Shown: positions 18,479-29,113, counted from the first letter of the stretch. The stretch is DNA of 64,000 nucleotides from an uncultured Gammaproteobacteria bacterium (GCA_947259705.1 CAMYNL010000004.1:274658-338657); one strand, 5' to 3'. Notes: generated from the sequence alone by a model not told the origin. A program made the numbers and translations.

Positions 18479-21400
18479 GCGCAGCGACATCCATAGCGTG
18501 CTCATCATCGGCGCCGGCCCGATCATCATCGGCCAGGCCTGCGAGTTCGATTACTCCGGCGTGCAGGCGTGCAAGGCGTTGAAGGAGGAGGGATTGCGGG
18601 TCATATTGGTGAATTCAAACCCCGCCACCATCATGACCGATCCGGATTTCGCCGACGCCACATACATTGAACCCATCCACTGGCGGGCGGTGGAAAAGAT
18701 CATAGAGAAGGAACGTCCCGATGCCCTGTTGCCGACCATGGGCGGACAAACGGGCCTGAACTGCGCGCTCGACCTCGCCCGCGAGGGCGTGCTCGACCGC
18801 TACGGTGTGGAACTGATCGGCGCCAGCCGCGACGCCATCGACAAGGCGGAGGACCGGGAACTGTTCAAGAAGGCGATGCACACCATCGGCCTGGAAACGG
18901 TGCGCGGTGCCATCGCCCATAGCATGGAGGAAGCGTTTCAGGTACAGGCGATGGTGGGTTACCCGGCCATCATCCGGCCGTCTTTCACGCTGGGAGGTAC
19001 CGGCGGAGGCATCGCCTACAACAAGGACGAATTCACCGAGATCTGCGAACGCGGACTAGACGCATCCCCTACTCGCGAGCTGCTGATCGAGGAATGCATC
19101 CTCGGCTGGAAGGAATTCGAGATGGAGGTGGTACGTGACCGTCGTGACAATTGCATCATCGTCTGCTCCATCGAGAACCTGGACCCCATGGGTGTGCACA
19201 CCGGCGACTCGATTACCATCGCGCCGGCACAGACGCTGACCGACAAGGAATACCAGCTGATGCGGAACGCGAGCATCGCAGTGTTGCGTGAGATTGGTGT
19301 CGACACCGGCGGTTCCAATGTCCAGTTCGCGGTCAACCCCGACAATGGCCGCATGGTCATCATCGAAATGAATCCCCGGGTTTCCCGTTCCTCGGCGCTG
19401 GCCTCCAAGGCGACCGGCTTTCCCATCGCCAAGGTGGCGGCGAAGCTGGCGGTCGGCTACACGCTGGATGAATTGCGCAACGAGATCACGGGCGGCGCCA
19501 CGCCGGCGTCCTTCGAGCCCACCATCGACTACGTGGTGACGAAGATACCGCGCTTCGATTTCGAGAAGTTCCCCCAGGCCAACAGCGTACTTACGACCCA
19601 AATGAAGTCGGTCGGGGAAGTGATGTCCATCGGCCGGACCTTTCAGGAATCGTTGCAAAAGGCGATCCGCAGCCTGGAGATCGGCACCTTCGGGCTGGAA
19701 CCGCAGATCGACGTCGCCGCCGGCGAAGCTGATGATGTTCGGGGTATCATCAGTCATGCGCTGCGCGTGCCGGGTGCCAGGCGTCTATGGTATCTCGGAG
19801 ATGCGGTCAGGATCGGAATGTCGGTCGCCGAGGTACGGGAGATTACCGGTATCGACCCTTGGTTTCTGGGCGAGATCGAGGAGCTGATCGGGATCGAGGA
19901 ACAAATACTGGGAAGCGGACGCCGCAGACTGAACGAGGATTCGCTGCGGCAATGGAAACGCAAGGGTTTCTCGGACCGGCGGCTCGGTACGCTGCTCGAT
20001 CTCGGCGAGGAGGCATTCAGGGCGCTGCGCCAGTCGAAAGGCGTGCGTCCGGTCTACAAGCGGGTCGACTCCTGCGCCGCCGAGTTCGCGGCCGCGACCG
20101 CCTACATGTATTCCACCTACGAAGAGGAATGCGAGGCGGATTCCGTATCCACTGAAAAAATCATCGTGCTAGGGGGAGGCCCCAACCGTATCGGCCAGGG
20201 CATCGAGTTCGATTACTGCTGTGTGCATGCGTCCATGGCGCTGCGCGAGGACGGGTACCAGACCATAATGGTCAACTGCAACCCGGAGACAGTGTCCACG
20301 GACTACGACACCTCCGACCGGCTGTATTTCGAGCCCCTCACTCTGGAAGACGTGCTGGAACTGATCCACGTCGAGGATCCGACCGGCGTAATAGTTCAGT
20401 ATGGCGGGCAGACACCGCTGAAACTCGCCCGTGACCTGGAGGCCGCCGGCGCGCCTATTATCGGTACGTCGCCCCAGGCAATTCACCAGGCGGAGGATCG
20501 CGAGCATTTCCAGCGGCTGCTGCAGGAACTGGGGCTGCGCCAGCCACCAAATCGCACTGCCAGCAGCGCCGAGCAGGCGCTGGCGGCCGCCGACGAGATC
20601 GGCTACCCGCTGGTGGTGCGCCCGTCCTACGTGCTCGGCGGGCGGGCAATGGAGATCGTTCACAATCGGGAGGACCTGCGCATCTACATGCGCATGGCGA
20701 TAGAGGTTTCCAACGAGTCACCGGTGCTGCTGGACCGGTTCCTCAACGATGCCATCGAGATCGATGTGGACGCGGTCAGCGACGGCGAGGAGGTGGTCAT
20801 CGGCGGCATCATGGAGCACATCGAGGAGGCCGGCGTGCATTCCGGCGATTCCGCCTGTTCGCTGCCCCCATTCAGCCTCGATGCATCGCTGCAGGACGAG
20901 TTGCGCAAGCAGACCCGGGAGTTGGCGCTGGGCCTCAACGTAGTGGGCCTGATGAACGTTCAGTTCGCCGTCCAGGGAGATCAGATCTTCGTGCTCGAGG
21001 TCAATCCGAGAGCGTCACGCACGGTACCGTTCGTGTCAAAGGCGACGGCGCGACCGCTGGCCAAGATTGCGGCACGCTGCATGGTTGGCCGCAGCCTGGC
21101 GGAGCAGGGTGTGGTCCGGGAGATCATACCGGGCTATTTTTGCGTGAAGGAGGCGGTGTTCCCGTTCATCAAGTTCCCCGGCGTAGACACCGTTTTGGGA
21201 CCGGAAATGAAGAGCACCGGGGAAGTCATGGGCGTGGGTCGCAGTTTCGGGGAAGCGTTCAACAAGTCTCAGCAGGCGGCCGGGTCCTTCATCCCGCGCC
21301 GCGGGACGGCCTTCATCAGCGTCAAGAACAGCGATCAACGGGCATTGGTGGATATCGCCCGTTACCTCTCCGACAATGATTTCAGGCTCGTGGCCACTCG

Positions 21401-21698
21401 CGGGACCGCCGAGGTATTGAAACAGGCCGGCATAGCAGTGCACCCTGTAAACAAGGTCATAGAGGGCAGGCCCCATATCGTCGACATGATAAAGAACCAG
21501 GAAATAAATTTGATCGTTAACACGACCGCCGGCAAGCAGAGTCTCAAGGACTCCTACACTATCCGGCGGGAAGCGTTGCAGCACAAGGTCACCTACTTCA
21601 CCACCGTGGCCGGCGCGAGGGCGGCCTGCGAAGCACACCGGGCGGGAGATGAAGTGGTGGTGAACCGGCTGCAGGACCTGCATGGAGAAGTCCAGTGA
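18471..21698 (+). CDS. carB: Carbamoyl-phosphate synthase large subunit
   Basis: Builds carbamoyl phosphate from bicarbonate, ammonia and 2 ATP. 1075 residues, full length. Two homologous ATP-grasp halves are visible: the first starts [20 protein letters not shown], the second near residue 560 with [20 protein letters not shown]. The oligomerisation domain lies between them, and the C-terminal MGS-like allosteric domain is at about 935-1075 ([20 protein letters not shown] onward). The ATG at 18471 lies inside the carA end (ATGCCTAA). An in-frame longer reading from 18408 is wholly within carA and lacks the family N-terminus. The stop overlaps the greA start, continuing the operon. Confidence 0.97.
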   Translation: MPKRSDIHSVLIIGAGPIIIGQACEFDYSGVQACKALKEEGLRVILVNSNPATIMTDPDFADATYIEPIHWRAVEKIIEKERPDALLPTMGGQTGLNCALDLAREGVLDRYGVELIGASRDAIDKAEDRELFKKAMHTIGLETVRGAIAHSMEEAFQVQAMVGYPAIIRPSFTLGGTGGGIAYNKDEFTEICERGLDASPTRELLIEECILGWKEFEMEVVRDRRDNCIIVCSIENLDPMGVHTGDSITIAPAQTLTDKEYQLMRNASIAVLREIGVDTGGSNVQFAVNPDNGRMVIIEMNPRVSRSSALASKATGFPIAKVAAKLAVGYTLDELRNEITGGATPASFEPTIDYVVTKIPRFDFEKFPQANSVLTTQMKSVGEVMSIGRTFQESLQKAIRSLEIGTFGLEPQIDVAAGEADDVRGIISHALRVPGARRLWYLGDAVRIGMSVAEVREITGIDPWFLGEIEELIGIEEQILGSGRRRLNEDSLRQWKRKGFSDRRLGTLLDLGEEAFRALRQSKGVRPVYKRVDSCAAEFAAATAYMYSTYEEECEADSVSTEKIIVLGGGPNRIGQGIEFDYCCVHASMALREDGYQTIMVNCNPETVSTDYDTSDRLYFEPLTLEDVLELIHVEDPTGVIVQYGGQTPLKLARDLEAAGAPIIGTSPQAIHQAEDREHFQRLLQELGLRQPPNRTASSAEQALAAADEIGYPLVVRPSYVLGGRAMEIVHNREDLRIYMRMAIEVSNESPVLLDRFLNDAIEIDVDAVSDGEEVVIGGIMEHIEEAGVHSGDSACSLPPFSLDASLQDELRKQTRELALGLNVVGLMNVQFAVQGDQIFVLEVNPRASRTVPFVSKATARPLAKIAARCMVGRSLAEQGVVREIIPGYFCVKEAVFPFIKFPGVDTVLGPEMKSTGEVMGVGRSFGEAFNKSQQAAGSFIPRRGTAFISVKNSDQRALVDIARYLSDNDFRLVATRGTAEVLKQAGIAVHPVNKVIEGRPHIVDMIKNQEINLIVNTTAGKQSLKDSYTIRREALQHKVTYFTTVAGARAACEAHRAGDEVVVNRLQDLHGEVQ

Positions 21699-22174
21699 TG
21701 AGCAGAGTGCTGTTGACCGCCCGAGGCGCGGAGAAACTTGCGGAGGAGTTGAAGCGGCTCAAGTCAGTGGAGCGGCCCAGGGTCATAGAGGCGATAGCCG
21801 AAGCCCGCGCCCACGGTGACCTGTCCGAGAACGCCGAATACGACGCTGCCAAGGACCAGCAGGCGTTTATCGAGGGTCGCATCGCGGAACTCGAGGCGAA
21901 GCTGGCGCTCGCGGAAATCATCAACCCGGGCAGACTGAATGTAGCGGGCAAGGTGGTGTTCGGCGCCCATGTCGAGCTATACGACCAGGAGGGAGAGATC
22001 GAGGTCACCTATCAGATCGTGGGTGAGCTCGAGGCCGACCTGGATAGCGGGCAGATCTCGCTGACTTCGCCGATAGGTCGTGCCCTGATCGGCAAGGAGG
22101 AGGGTGAGGAGGTCGAGGTGGCCACACCGGGTGGACTGCGGCAGTACGAGATACTGCGGATTCGATACGAGTAG
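21698..22174 (+). CDS. greA: Transcript cleavage/elongation factor GreA
   Basis: Rescues backtracked RNA polymerase by stimulating cleavage of the extruded RNA. From the ATG at 21698 it has 158 residues, the same as E. coli GreA; the GTG three bases earlier is less likely. The N-terminal coiled coil (1-75) carries the catalytic acidic tip in [15 protein letters not shown]. The C-terminal FKBP-like domain (about 80-158) contains [32 protein letters not shown]. The start overlaps the carB stop (TGATG), so greA is translated from the car transcript. The ribosome binding site is GGAGAAG within the carB end. Confidence 0.95.
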   Translation: MSRVLLTARGAEKLAEELKRLKSVERPRVIEAIAEARAHGDLSENAEYDAAKDQQAFIEGRIAELEAKLALAEIINPGRLNVAGKVVFGAHVELYDQEGEIEVTYQIVGELEADLDSGQISLTSPIGRALIGKEEGEEVEVATPGGLRQYEILRIRYE

Positions 22175-22183
22175 GGTCAGACC

Positions 22184-22654
22184 GTGCCATGGCCGGCGCT
22201 CTCACTGGAGCGCGTATTGCTGACCGCCTGGGTGGGAGCCCTGTGGGCAATCGGATTACTGGTGGCGCCGACCCTGTTTGCCATGTTGCCCGACCGCGTG
22301 GTAGCCGGCACCGTGGCGGGCCGGCTTTTCGGCTACGTGGATATGATCGGCCTGGTATGCGGAAGCGTGATTCTGTTCTCAGGATGGAGACGCAGCGGCA
22401 GCCGATGGTTTCGTAACTGGCGCGCCTGGTGCCTGATCATGATGCTCATGTTCGCGGCGGTGAATCGGATCCTGCTGGCGCCCGCGATGCAGTCACTGAA
22501 GGCCGCCGCCGGTGGCGTGCCGCTGCAAGGCACACGGCTGGCGGAGGATTTCAATACTCTGCACATGATTTCCGGTACCTTCTTTGCTGCCGCCAGCCTG
22601 TTGGGACTTCTGCTGGTCGCGGTCGGGTCGTCCGCTGCCCGGACGAATCCATGA
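22184..22654 (+). CDS. DUF4149 family membrane protein
   Basis: A 156-residue integral membrane protein with four predicted helices (about 8-30, 45-65, 78-98 and 127-150). The DUF4149-like pattern is visible: an N-terminal GALWAIGLLVAPTLFAML, central CLIMMLMFAAVNRILLAPAM, and the C-terminal FNTLHMISGTFFAAASLLGL. Family function is unknown. The GTG at 22184 follows the greA stop by 9 bp, so it is the last gene of the carA-carB-greA unit. A GC-only inverted repeat follows its stop. Confidence 0.8.
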   Translation: MPWPALSLERVLLTAWVGALWAIGLLVAPTLFAMLPDRVVAGTVAGRLFGYVDMIGLVCGSVILFSGWRRSGSRWFRNWRAWCLIMMLMFAAVNRILLAPAMQSLKAAAGGVPLQGTRLAEDFNTLHMISGTFFAAASLLGLLLVAVGSSAARTNP

Positions 22655-23009
22655 CATCGCGCGCCGCGGCCGGCGCGCGGCGCGAATACCTGCGTGCCCG
22701 GACCAGGCTCCGCGCGCCTGATGCCACGGAACCTTCGTGCTTGAATGCATCCGCGCTGTCTGTGACCGTGAACTGATCACCGTGATCGATCGTTGTGGTT
22801 TTATCGGTCGGCGGCAGTGGCAGCGTGAATCCGGTTCGCCGCCATGGTGATCAGCACGGCCGTTATATCAACCACGGGGGTGCTCGCCGTGCTGGTCCAA
22901 GCGCTGCATGAACCGGTGATGGTGGCCAAGGCACTCGGCACCGGCGTCGCGTTGTTCAGGTGCTTCCTGTCACTGCACCGGTGGATGTTCCAGCGGACCG
23001 AGCCGCCGG
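22655..23009. other. 355-bp convergent intergenic stretch with a GC inverted repeat
   Basis: Directly after the DUF4149 stop, GCGCGCCG (22659-22666) and CGGCGCGC (22671-22678) form an 8-bp hairpin with a 4-base loop but no T-run, so termination would need Rho or be weak. The rest has only short unsupported frames and no RNA gene that I recognise. Confidence 0.45.
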
Positions 23010-24257
23010 TCAGTACAGTACCAGCACCCCGGTGACCTCGGTGAACGGAACCGTAAAAGTGGCGGATCCACCCACGAGGTGTCGGGTAAGCACCAGTTGT
23101 TCCGGTTCGACGCGCTCGAGGAAGGCCTGGTGCAGCTTACCGTCACGGGTGTAGACCTTGATTCGGCGGTTCAGGTGCTGATCGAGTTCGGCTATCGTTG
23201 TCTCTTTGTACGTATCTGGCGGCGCCTGCGGCGCGCCGTTCGCATCGACCAGGGTTTCAGGTTCAGGCTCAATTATTTCACCCAGGGTCACCGGCTCGTC
23301 GTCGATGAGTACCTGGAAACCCGGTATCTGCCCCGGGTTGGAGCTGTCGATTGCCGCTAAGGCGGCCAGATCTAGTGGTTCCACGGGGTTGAGCACCATG
23401 GTCAGCTTCGGGGAACCGGTGAGCAGCTTCCGGTAGGCCGCGATCAACTCGTCGCTGGGCCGAAAATCATTCTCGAGCAGGAAATTCTTCAATGACTCAA
23501 CGCTGGCGTCCACGTAATCCGCCACGGTGATCCCTTCGAGCTTGGCGCAATACTCGTTCTTGCGCTTCTGATACGAATCGTCCCCGTAGGTCACCGAGAG
23601 GTAAGCCAGCTCGGGCTCGGATTGCGCCAGGCGCTGCACAGACGTGGAAACCGAGTTGGCCGGAATATTGCCGCTCACGCGCACCGACATCATCTCCCTG
23701 GTGCTGATCTGCGCAAACACGCCGAGGCCCTCCTCGCCGCGCCCGAACTGGTACTCCAGGCGCAGGTCCGTGACCAGCTTCTCGTAGCCCATCTGTTGCA
23801 GATCGTCGCTGCCCAGGCTCGCCTTGCCCCCGCAAGAGGTGTCGAATGGATTGTTTCCCGAACCGCTGGCGGTTTGTTTGTTCATCCAGAACGCCAGCTC
23901 ACCGTCCAGGGAAAGGGTGATCCCATTTACGGACAAGCGCAATCTTTCGGGAAGCTTGTCGTCCCACGCGGCCCGCGCCAACTTGTAAACTTCTTGCGGT
24001 CCATCAGCCGCAACCAGTATAGATTTGATCCGTACCTCGTCGTCGAGGGCATGGGGGGAGATGGAGATGTTCTCGATGCCCAGCGGGCCTGTCAGGGATG
24101 CCTGCACATGCTCGTATTCAAGCGCGGCAACCGGTGCCAGCGCATTCTTCAATTCTTCCCCTTTGCTATTGACCAGATACCAGAGTATCCCACGAGCGCC
24201 GCCGTAGGCGAGCACCGGTATGACAACCAACAGGAATAGGACTTTTCGTAACTTCAT
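23010..24257 (-). CDS. Uncharacterised membrane-anchored protein with possible C-terminal Sm-like barrel
   Basis: A 415-residue protein I cannot name. It begins with a single hydrophobic anchor (VLFLLVVIPVLAYGGARGIL, about residues 6-25), then a large periplasmic-type region with many beta-strand-like stretches (e.g. IENISISPH, LRLSVNGITLSLDGELAF) reminiscent of AsmA/YdgA-like proteins. Two cysteines stand out, in FDTSCGGKAS and NEYCAKLEG, possibly a disulfide. After a Pro-rich linker (about 335-350) the last 58 residues (LDQHLNRRIKVYTRDGK onward to GVLVLY) look like a small five-strand barrel of the Sm/SH3 type. The ATG at 24257 gives a clean anchor. A gene encoding an NRDE protein lies upstream on the same strand, 49 bp away. 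Confidence 0.7.
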   Translation of the reverse strand: MKLRKVLFLLVVIPVLAYGGARGILWYLVNSKGEELKNALAPVAALEYEHVQASLTGPLGIENISISPHALDDEVRIKSILVAADGPQEVYKLARAAWDDKLPERLRLSVNGITLSLDGELAFWMNKQTASGSGNNPFDTSCGGKASLGSDDLQQMGYEKLVTDLRLEYQFGRGEEGLGVFAQISTREMMSVRVSGNIPANSVSTSVQRLAQSEPELAYLSVTYGDDSYQKRKNEYCAKLEGITVADYVDASVESLKNFLLENDFRPSDELIAAYRKLLTGSPKLTMVLNPVEPLDLAALAAIDSSNPGQIPGFQVLIDDEPVTLGEIIEPEPETLVDANGAPQAPPDTYKETTIAELDQHLNRRIKVYTRDGKLHQAFLERVEPEQLVLTRHLVGGSATFTVPFTEVTGVLVLY

Positions 24258-24306
24258 TGCCGGTTATACGGAATTGTCTACAAATTGTGACATTAGATTA
24301 TAGTCG

Positions 24307-25107
24307 CTATTCACCGCTGTGCCGGGTAGCGATTTCCGGAATGACCGTGTAGGCGACTTCGTTGTATAACTGCGGCCCGTAATTTCCTTCTGCATCAGGC
24401 ACGTAACTTCTCTCCTCCAGCAACATCTCGTCTTGGTCGGACACCAGCAGCACAGTGGCGCTGCGCGTGCCATACTCCGACGAAGTGATGAACGCCGGCG
24501 ACAGTATGCGTTCCCACTCCGGTCCCACCCCGGTGTCAGGGAGCGCGTCGTCCTCCGCCACGGTGCGATCCCCGAGTAGATTGAATAGGGCGTCGGTTTC
24601 GATGGGTTGTTGCAAAAGGCTCTGCAAACGCCGTTTGCCCAGCGTAATCTTGGGCCATGTCGTGTCAAGCAGATGATTGCTCAGGCCATACACGCCGGGG
24701 CCCAGTGCTTGCGGTGGTTCGCCCCGATTACTGTAGTAGCTGGCCGAACGGTCATCGCCCACGATGATGTTGAAGCCGCTGTAGCGGCTGCCATTGCCGG
24801 CCAGCGTCGCGGTGAATTCCGCAGGGGACTCGGCGCCCTCGAGATACTGCGTCACCAGTGTCCCTCGCGAAGTTGGCTCGAGCGAGGCCGAGGGATCGCG
24901 GTAATTGGTCAGGGCGGCCCAGCGGCCACCGCGCCGGATGCCCAGCCACGTCCCGCCGCGTTCCTCGTCACGACCGGCAAGCAGTTCACGACTGTCGCGC
25001 CAGAAGCAAGCCGGCGATGACGGCCGCCGGTAAAACTCATCCCGGTTGGCCAACAGGATCAGTCGATAGCTTGGATGGTGCTGCCAGACAAGGAACAAAA
25101 GGCACAT
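24307..25107 (-). CDS. NRDE family (TANGO2-like) protein
   Basis: A 266-residue protein of the NRDE/TANGO2 family, named for the Asn-Arg-Asp-Glu tetrad seen here in LLANRDEFYRRPS near residue 20. The second residue is Cys (MCLLFL), which in this Ntn-hydrolase-like fold would become the N-terminal nucleophile. Further family marks are GRDEERGGTWLGI, GRWAALTNYRDP, FNIIVGDD, YGLSNHLLDTTWPK and, late, TRSATVLLV. The biochemical role is not settled; eukaryotic TANGO2 has been linked to heme or lipid handling. It is in tandem with the anchored protein downstream, and 22 bp from the end of yhbY. Confidence 0.88.
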   Translation of the reverse strand: MCLLFLVWQHHPSYRLILLANRDEFYRRPSSPACFWRDSRELLAGRDEERGGTWLGIRRGGRWAALTNYRDPSASLEPTSRGTLVTQYLEGAESPAEFTATLAGNGSRYSGFNIIVGDDRSASYYSNRGEPPQALGPGVYGLSNHLLDTTWPKITLGKRRLQSLLQQPIETDALFNLLGDRTVAEDDALPDTGVGPEWERILSPAFITSSEYGTRSATVLLVSDQDEMLLEERSYVPDAEGNYGPQLYNEVAYTVIPEIATRHSGE

Positions 25108-25129
25108 GGCGATAAGGCCGATGAGTGAA

Positions 25130-25420
25130 TCAGGGCAACGCTATCTTGGGCTCTGTAGCGCGGCGGTAGACGGTCCCGATTCTGCCCATCAAGTGGACCA
25201 GTTCCGCCCTCGTCTGCTGGCAGATCTGCTGCAGCAGCTCCTGGCGCTGTTCGCGGTCTCCGGCCGGCAGCTTCAGCTTCAGCAGTTCGTGATGATCGAG
25301 TGCCTGATCCACTTCTCTGACCACTGTGGCACTGACGCCCGCCGCACCGATCGTAACGACAGGTTTGCGATTGTGTGCCAGGCCGCGTAAATAATGCTTT
25401 TGTTTACCGGTTAACGTCAT
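25130..25420 (-). CDS. yhbY: CRM-domain RNA-binding protein YhbY
   Basis: A 96-residue single CRM-domain protein that associates with large ribosomal subunit precursors. The whole protein is the domain: LTGKQKHYLRGLAHNRKPVV, the GxxG-type loop in IGAAGVS, LDHHELLKLKL, and the C-terminal GRIGTVYRR. The start is ATG at 25420, giving MTLTGKQ; a second ATG nine bases upstream is possible. A longer open frame to 25507 runs into the divergent rlmE and is rejected. The arrangement next to rlmE and ftsH matches gammaproteobacterial order. Confidence 0.93.
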   Translation of the reverse strand: MTLTGKQKHYLRGLAHNRKPVVTIGAAGVSATVVREVDQALDHHELLKLKLPAGDREQRQELLQQICQQTRAELVHLMGRIGTVYRRATEPKIALP

Positions 25421-25462
25421 GATCCGCATCCGCCAGGCGGTCGGCGCAGTGTGACACAAATA

Positions 25463-26095
25463 ATGGCATCGAGAAAACGCAGAACAAATCGCTGGCTCGA
25501 CGGGCATCGTCGCGATGCATTCGTGCGCCGCGCGGGTGCGGAAGGTTATCGCTCACGTGCCGCCTACAAGCTGGCGGAGATTGACCGTCGTGACCGGCTG
25601 CTGCGCGCAGGCATGACTGTAGTGGACCTGGGCGCGGCGCCGGGCAGTTGGTCCCAGTATGCTGCGAAACGCGTGGGCGCCGTTATAGCAGTGGACCGGC
25701 TGCGCATGCAGCCATTGCCCGGAGTGACCTGCGTAAACGGTGATTTCACCAGCAGCGAGGTGCGGGAGCAGATCGTCGCGGCCCTGCCGGCCGGCAGGGC
25801 CGACCTTGTATTTTCCGATATGGCGCCCAATATTAGCGGTATAGCTGTGGTCGACCAGTCCGCCAGCGCGGCCCTGGCCGGCGCCGCGCTGGAGTTCTGC
25901 CGGCGGGTTTTGCGGCCCGGCGGGGCCCTGCTGGTAAAGGTCTTTCAGGGGCCGGAGGTGCGGCCGCTGCGCCGAGCCATGGAACAGAGTTTTGAAAGTG
26001 TGAGCGTCCGCAAGCCAGAGGCATCAAGGTCCGGGAGTGCCGAGCAGTACCTGCTGGCCCGCGGCTACCGGCCTCAGCACAATGGGGCTTGCTAG
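25463..26095 (+). CDS. rlmE: 23S rRNA (uridine-2'-O-)-methyltransferase RlmE
   Basis: SAM-dependent 2'-O methylation of a conserved uridine in the 23S rRNA A-loop (U2552 in E. coli). 210 residues from the ATG at 25463. Visible: the N-terminal substrate-binding stretch SRAAYKLAEID with the catalytic Lys, the SAM motif VVDLGAAPGSWSQYA, the Asp in FSDMAPNISG, the Lys in LLVKVFQG, and the final Glu region KPEASRSGSAEQYLLA, together giving the K-D-K-E tetrad. A GTG four codons earlier is possible but less likely. It is divergent from yhbY across 42 bp. ftsH follows after 132 bp. Confidence 0.94.
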   Translation: MASRKRRTNRWLDGHRRDAFVRRAGAEGYRSRAAYKLAEIDRRDRLLRAGMTVVDLGAAPGSWSQYAAKRVGAVIAVDRLRMQPLPGVTCVNGDFTSSEVREQIVAALPAGRADLVFSDMAPNISGIAVVDQSASAALAGAALEFCRRVLRPGGALLVKVFQGPEVRPLRRAMEQSFESVSVRKPEASRSGSAEQYLLARGYRPQHNGAC

Positions 26096-26227
26096 CGTGC
26101 CAGCTTGTACCGTCTGGGAAACCGTTGCAGAATGGCGGCAGTCGGGGAACCAGATCGAGAACTGAAGGTCCACCGGAGTGTACGTTTCTCCGAAGCGTAA
26201 TCGACAGAGAGTAAAACAGGTGTTGTT

Positions 26228-28141
26228 TTGAACAATTTGACCAAGAATCTAATTTTATGGCTCGTTATCGCCATGGTGCTGATGGCGGTCTTCAACAACT
26301 TCGCGCCGCGCGAAGCCACGCAGAGTCAGCGCCTGGATTACTCGACGTTCCTGCAGGAGGTGAAGCAGGGGCGTATCGAGAAAGTCACGATAGAGGGGCA
26401 GACGATCTACGCTCGGACCTCCTCCGGTCAGAACTTCATTACCTACGCACCCGATGATCGTGGTTTGGTGGGAGACCTGATAAATGCCGGGGTGGAGATC
26501 GAGGCGAAACCGGAGGAGCAGCCGTCTTTCCTGGCACAGTTACTGGTGCACTGGTTCCCGCTGCTGCTCATCATCGGGGTATGGATATACCTGATGCGTC
26601 AGATGCAGGGTGGCGGCGGCCGCGGGGCCCTCAGCTTCGGTAAGAGCCGCGCGCGCATGCTAACCGAGGAGACCAACAAATTCACCTTCGAGGACGTGGC
26701 CGGCGTTGAAGAGGCCAAGGAGGAGGTGCAGGAATTGGTCGAGTTCCTTCGCGACCCGTCCAAGTTCCAGAAACTTGGCGGGCGCATACCGCGCGGCGTG
26801 CTGATGACCGGCAGCCCGGGTACCGGCAAGACCCTGCTGGCCAAGGCCATCGCCGGGGAAGCCAAGGTGCCGTTCTTCTCCATCTCCGGGTCGGATTTCG
26901 TCGAGATGTTCGTTGGTGTCGGCGCATCTCGGGTGCGCGACATGTTCGAGCAGGCCAAGAAGCATGCTCCATGCATCATCTTCATTGACGAAATAGACGC
27001 CGTGGGAAGGCAGCGCGGTGCGGGCCTCGGAGGTGGTCACGACGAGCGCGAGCAGACCCTCAACCAGTTGCTGGTGGAGATGGATGGTTTCGAGGGCAAC
27101 GAGGGAGTGATTGTGATCGCAGCCACCAACCGACCTGATGTGCTGGATCCAGCGCTGTTGCGGCCTGGCCGCTTCGATCGTCAGGTCCACGTGCCGCTGC
27201 CTGACATTCGCGGCCGGGAACAGATACTGAAGGTCCACATGCGCAAGGTACCGCTGTCGGATAACGTCGATGCCAGCATCATCGCACGCGGCACGCCGGG
27301 CTTTTCGGGGGCGGATCTCGCCAACCTGGTCAACGAAGCGGCCCTGTTCGCTGCCCGCTCCGGCAAGAAGCTGGTGGACATGGAGGACTTCGAGATGGCC
27401 AAGGACAAGGTCGTGATGGGCGTGGAGCGGCGGTCCATAGTGATGCCTGAGCACGAGCGCCTCAATACCGCCTATCACGAGTCCGGTCACACCGTGGTTG
27501 CGAAGACCCTGACGAACACCGATCCGGTCCACAAGGTGACCATCATTCCGCGCGGTCGCGCACTGGGCGTGACCATGCAGCTGCCGGAGGAAGACCGTTA
27601 CAGTCATGATCGGGAATACCTGTTGGCGCGCATCGCGGTGCTCATGGGCGGACGCATAGCGGAAGAGATCTTCATGGAGCAGATGACCACCGGGGCGTCG
27701 AACGACTTCGAGCAGGCGACGGAGCTGGCGCAAAAGATGGTGGCGCGCTGGGGCATGAGTAACGCCCTCGGGCCCCGCGTTTACGGAGAGAACCAGTCCG
27801 AGGTATTCCTGGGCCGGGATGTGACGACCCACCGCAACCTCAGCGATGCGACGGCACAGAAAGTGGACGCCGAGATCACCCGTATAATCGAGGAACAGTA
27901 CCAGCGCGCGCACGGGATCCTGGAAAATGATCGGGACAAGGTTGAAGTGATGGCAAAGGCGCTGATGGAATGGGAGACGCTGGATTCCGTCCAGATCGAT
28001 GACATCATGGCCGGGAAGCAGCCACGACCTCCGGCCGACACGGACAGCGATAAGCCGGACAGCAGCCGCCGGACGCCCACGCCCAAGCCGCGCGCAGGAG
28101 TCAAGCCGCGCCTCGACGAACCGGCGGGTGATCAGCCCTAG
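26228..28141 (+). CDS. ftsH: ATP-dependent zinc metalloprotease FtsH
   Basis: A membrane-bound AAA+ protease that degrades membrane and regulatory proteins. 637 residues: two N-terminal membrane helices (about 6-24 and 104-124) flank a periplasmic domain. The AAA module has Walker A GSPGTGKT at 195-202, Walker [12 protein letters not shown] and the SRH region with RPGRFDRQ. The protease zinc motif is HESGH at 417-421. The start is TTG at 26228 after ACAGG, an unusual codon for such a gene; no in-frame ATG or GTG lies before the first helix. The C-terminal 40 residues are Pro/Asp/Ser/Arg-rich. folP follows closely, as in E. coli. Confidence 0.97.
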   Translation: MNNLTKNLILWLVIAMVLMAVFNNFAPREATQSQRLDYSTFLQEVKQGRIEKVTIEGQTIYARTSSGQNFITYAPDDRGLVGDLINAGVEIEAKPEEQPSFLAQLLVHWFPLLLIIGVWIYLMRQMQGGGGRGALSFGKSRARMLTEETNKFTFEDVAGVEEAKEEVQELVEFLRDPSKFQKLGGRIPRGVLMTGSPGTGKTLLAKAIAGEAKVPFFSISGSDFVEMFVGVGASRVRDMFEQAKKHAPCIIFIDEIDAVGRQRGAGLGGGHDEREQTLNQLLVEMDGFEGNEGVIVIAATNRPDVLDPALLRPGRFDRQVHVPLPDIRGREQILKVHMRKVPLSDNVDASIIARGTPGFSGADLANLVNEAALFAARSGKKLVDMEDFEMAKDKVVMGVERRSIVMPEHERLNTAYHESGHTVVAKTLTNTDPVHKVTIIPRGRALGVTMQLPEEDRYSHDREYLLARIAVLMGGRIAEEIFMEQMTTGASNDFEQATELAQKMVARWGMSNALGPRVYGENQSEVFLGRDVTTHRNLSDATAQKVDAEITRIIEEQYQRAHGILENDRDKVEVMAKALMEWETLDSVQIDDIMAGKQPRPPADTDSDKPDSSRRTPTPKPRAGVKPRLDEPAGDQP

Positions 28142-28153
28142 GCCGGACCTGCC

Positions 28154-28990
28154 GTGCCCTCTCCGGGCGTGATCGACTGCGGCGGCCGTCCCCTGGAGCT
28201 GGGCCGCACTGCCGTGATGGGCATCCTCAATGTGACCCCCGACTCGTTTTCCGATGGAGGCCGCTACCTCGCTCTGGACGCGGCGCTGCGGCAGGCTGAG
28301 CTGATGCGGGACCAGGGCGCCGATATCATCGACGTAGGCGGCGAATCGACCCGCCCCGGTGCGGAACCCGTGCCGCTGCAGCAGGAACTCGACCGCGTCA
28401 TCCCGGTCATCGAGGCGGTTGTCGAGGCGGTGGATATCCCGATCTCCGTCGATACATCCAAACCCGAGGTCATGCAGTCCGCGCTGGCGGCGGGGGCGGG
28501 CCTCGTCAACGACGTTTATGCCCTGCGGGCGCCCGGCGCGCTCGAGGTGGTAGCGGCCGCGGGGGTGCCGGTATGCCTCATGCATATGCAGGGCGAACCC
28601 CGCACCATGCAGCAACAGCCCGTTTACGACTCGGTGACGGTTGAAGTCGCCGACTTCCTGCGCGCCAGGGCCGAGGCCTGCCTGGCGGCAGGCATTGCCA
28701 CCGGCCGAGTCTTGATAGACCCCGGTTTCGGTTTCGGCAAGACTCTCGCCCATAATCTGACTCTGCTGCGGGAACTCTCCGCGCTGGCAGAGATCGGCTT
28801 CCCCGTACTCGTCGGCCTGTCGCGCAAGTCCATGCTGGCGAAGATGCTGGACCTGCCGGTGGATCGACGGATGGTGGCAAGCGTCACCCTGGCCCTCATC
28901 GCGGTGCGCCATGGCGCATGGGTGGTGCGGGTGCATGACGTGGCGGAGACCGTTGAAGCCATTCGCACCTGGGAAACGGTTTATAATTAG
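28154..28990 (+). CDS. folP: Dihydropteroate synthase
   Basis: Condenses 7,8-dihydropterin pyrophosphate with p-aminobenzoate in folate synthesis; the target of sulfonamides. 278 residues of a TIM barrel. Family motifs: MGILNVTPDSFSDGG (residues 19-33 or so), the pABA/pterin loop DVGGESTRPGAEPV, SVDTSKPEV, VPVCLMHMQGEP, LIDPGFGFGKT and GLSRKSML. The start is GTG at 28154, 12 bp after the ftsH stop. The ftsH-folP-glmM order is conserved in gammaproteobacteria, and it is likely transcribed with both. Confidence 0.96.
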   Translation: MPSPGVIDCGGRPLELGRTAVMGILNVTPDSFSDGGRYLALDAALRQAELMRDQGADIIDVGGESTRPGAEPVPLQQELDRVIPVIEAVVEAVDIPISVDTSKPEVMQSALAAGAGLVNDVYALRAPGALEVVAAAGVPVCLMHMQGEPRTMQQQPVYDSVTVEVADFLRARAEACLAAGIATGRVLIDPGFGFGKTLAHNLTLLRELSALAEIGFPVLVGLSRKSMLAKMLDLPVDRRMVASVTLALIAVRHGAWVVRVHDVAETVEAIRTWETVYN

Positions 28991-29113
28991 GGTTGCGGGC
29001 TTCCCGTATGCAGCGGGAGGGCAAAAACGCGCGGCGGGTCGTGATGGCCACGGGGGACGGCCGCGGATATCGGGTAGCATCCATGAAATTACAGCAATTT
29101 AGGGGAGGGCTGG

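Noticed and set aside
22844-23035. 63-residue plus-strand frame after the DUF4149 gene
   Set aside because: It overlaps the end of the minus-strand anchored protein and has no ribosome binding site or motif.
26660-29080. 806-residue minus-strand open frame
   Set aside because: It mirrors ftsH and folP; its His/Arg/Gly-rich composition is typical of antisense frames in GC-rich genes.
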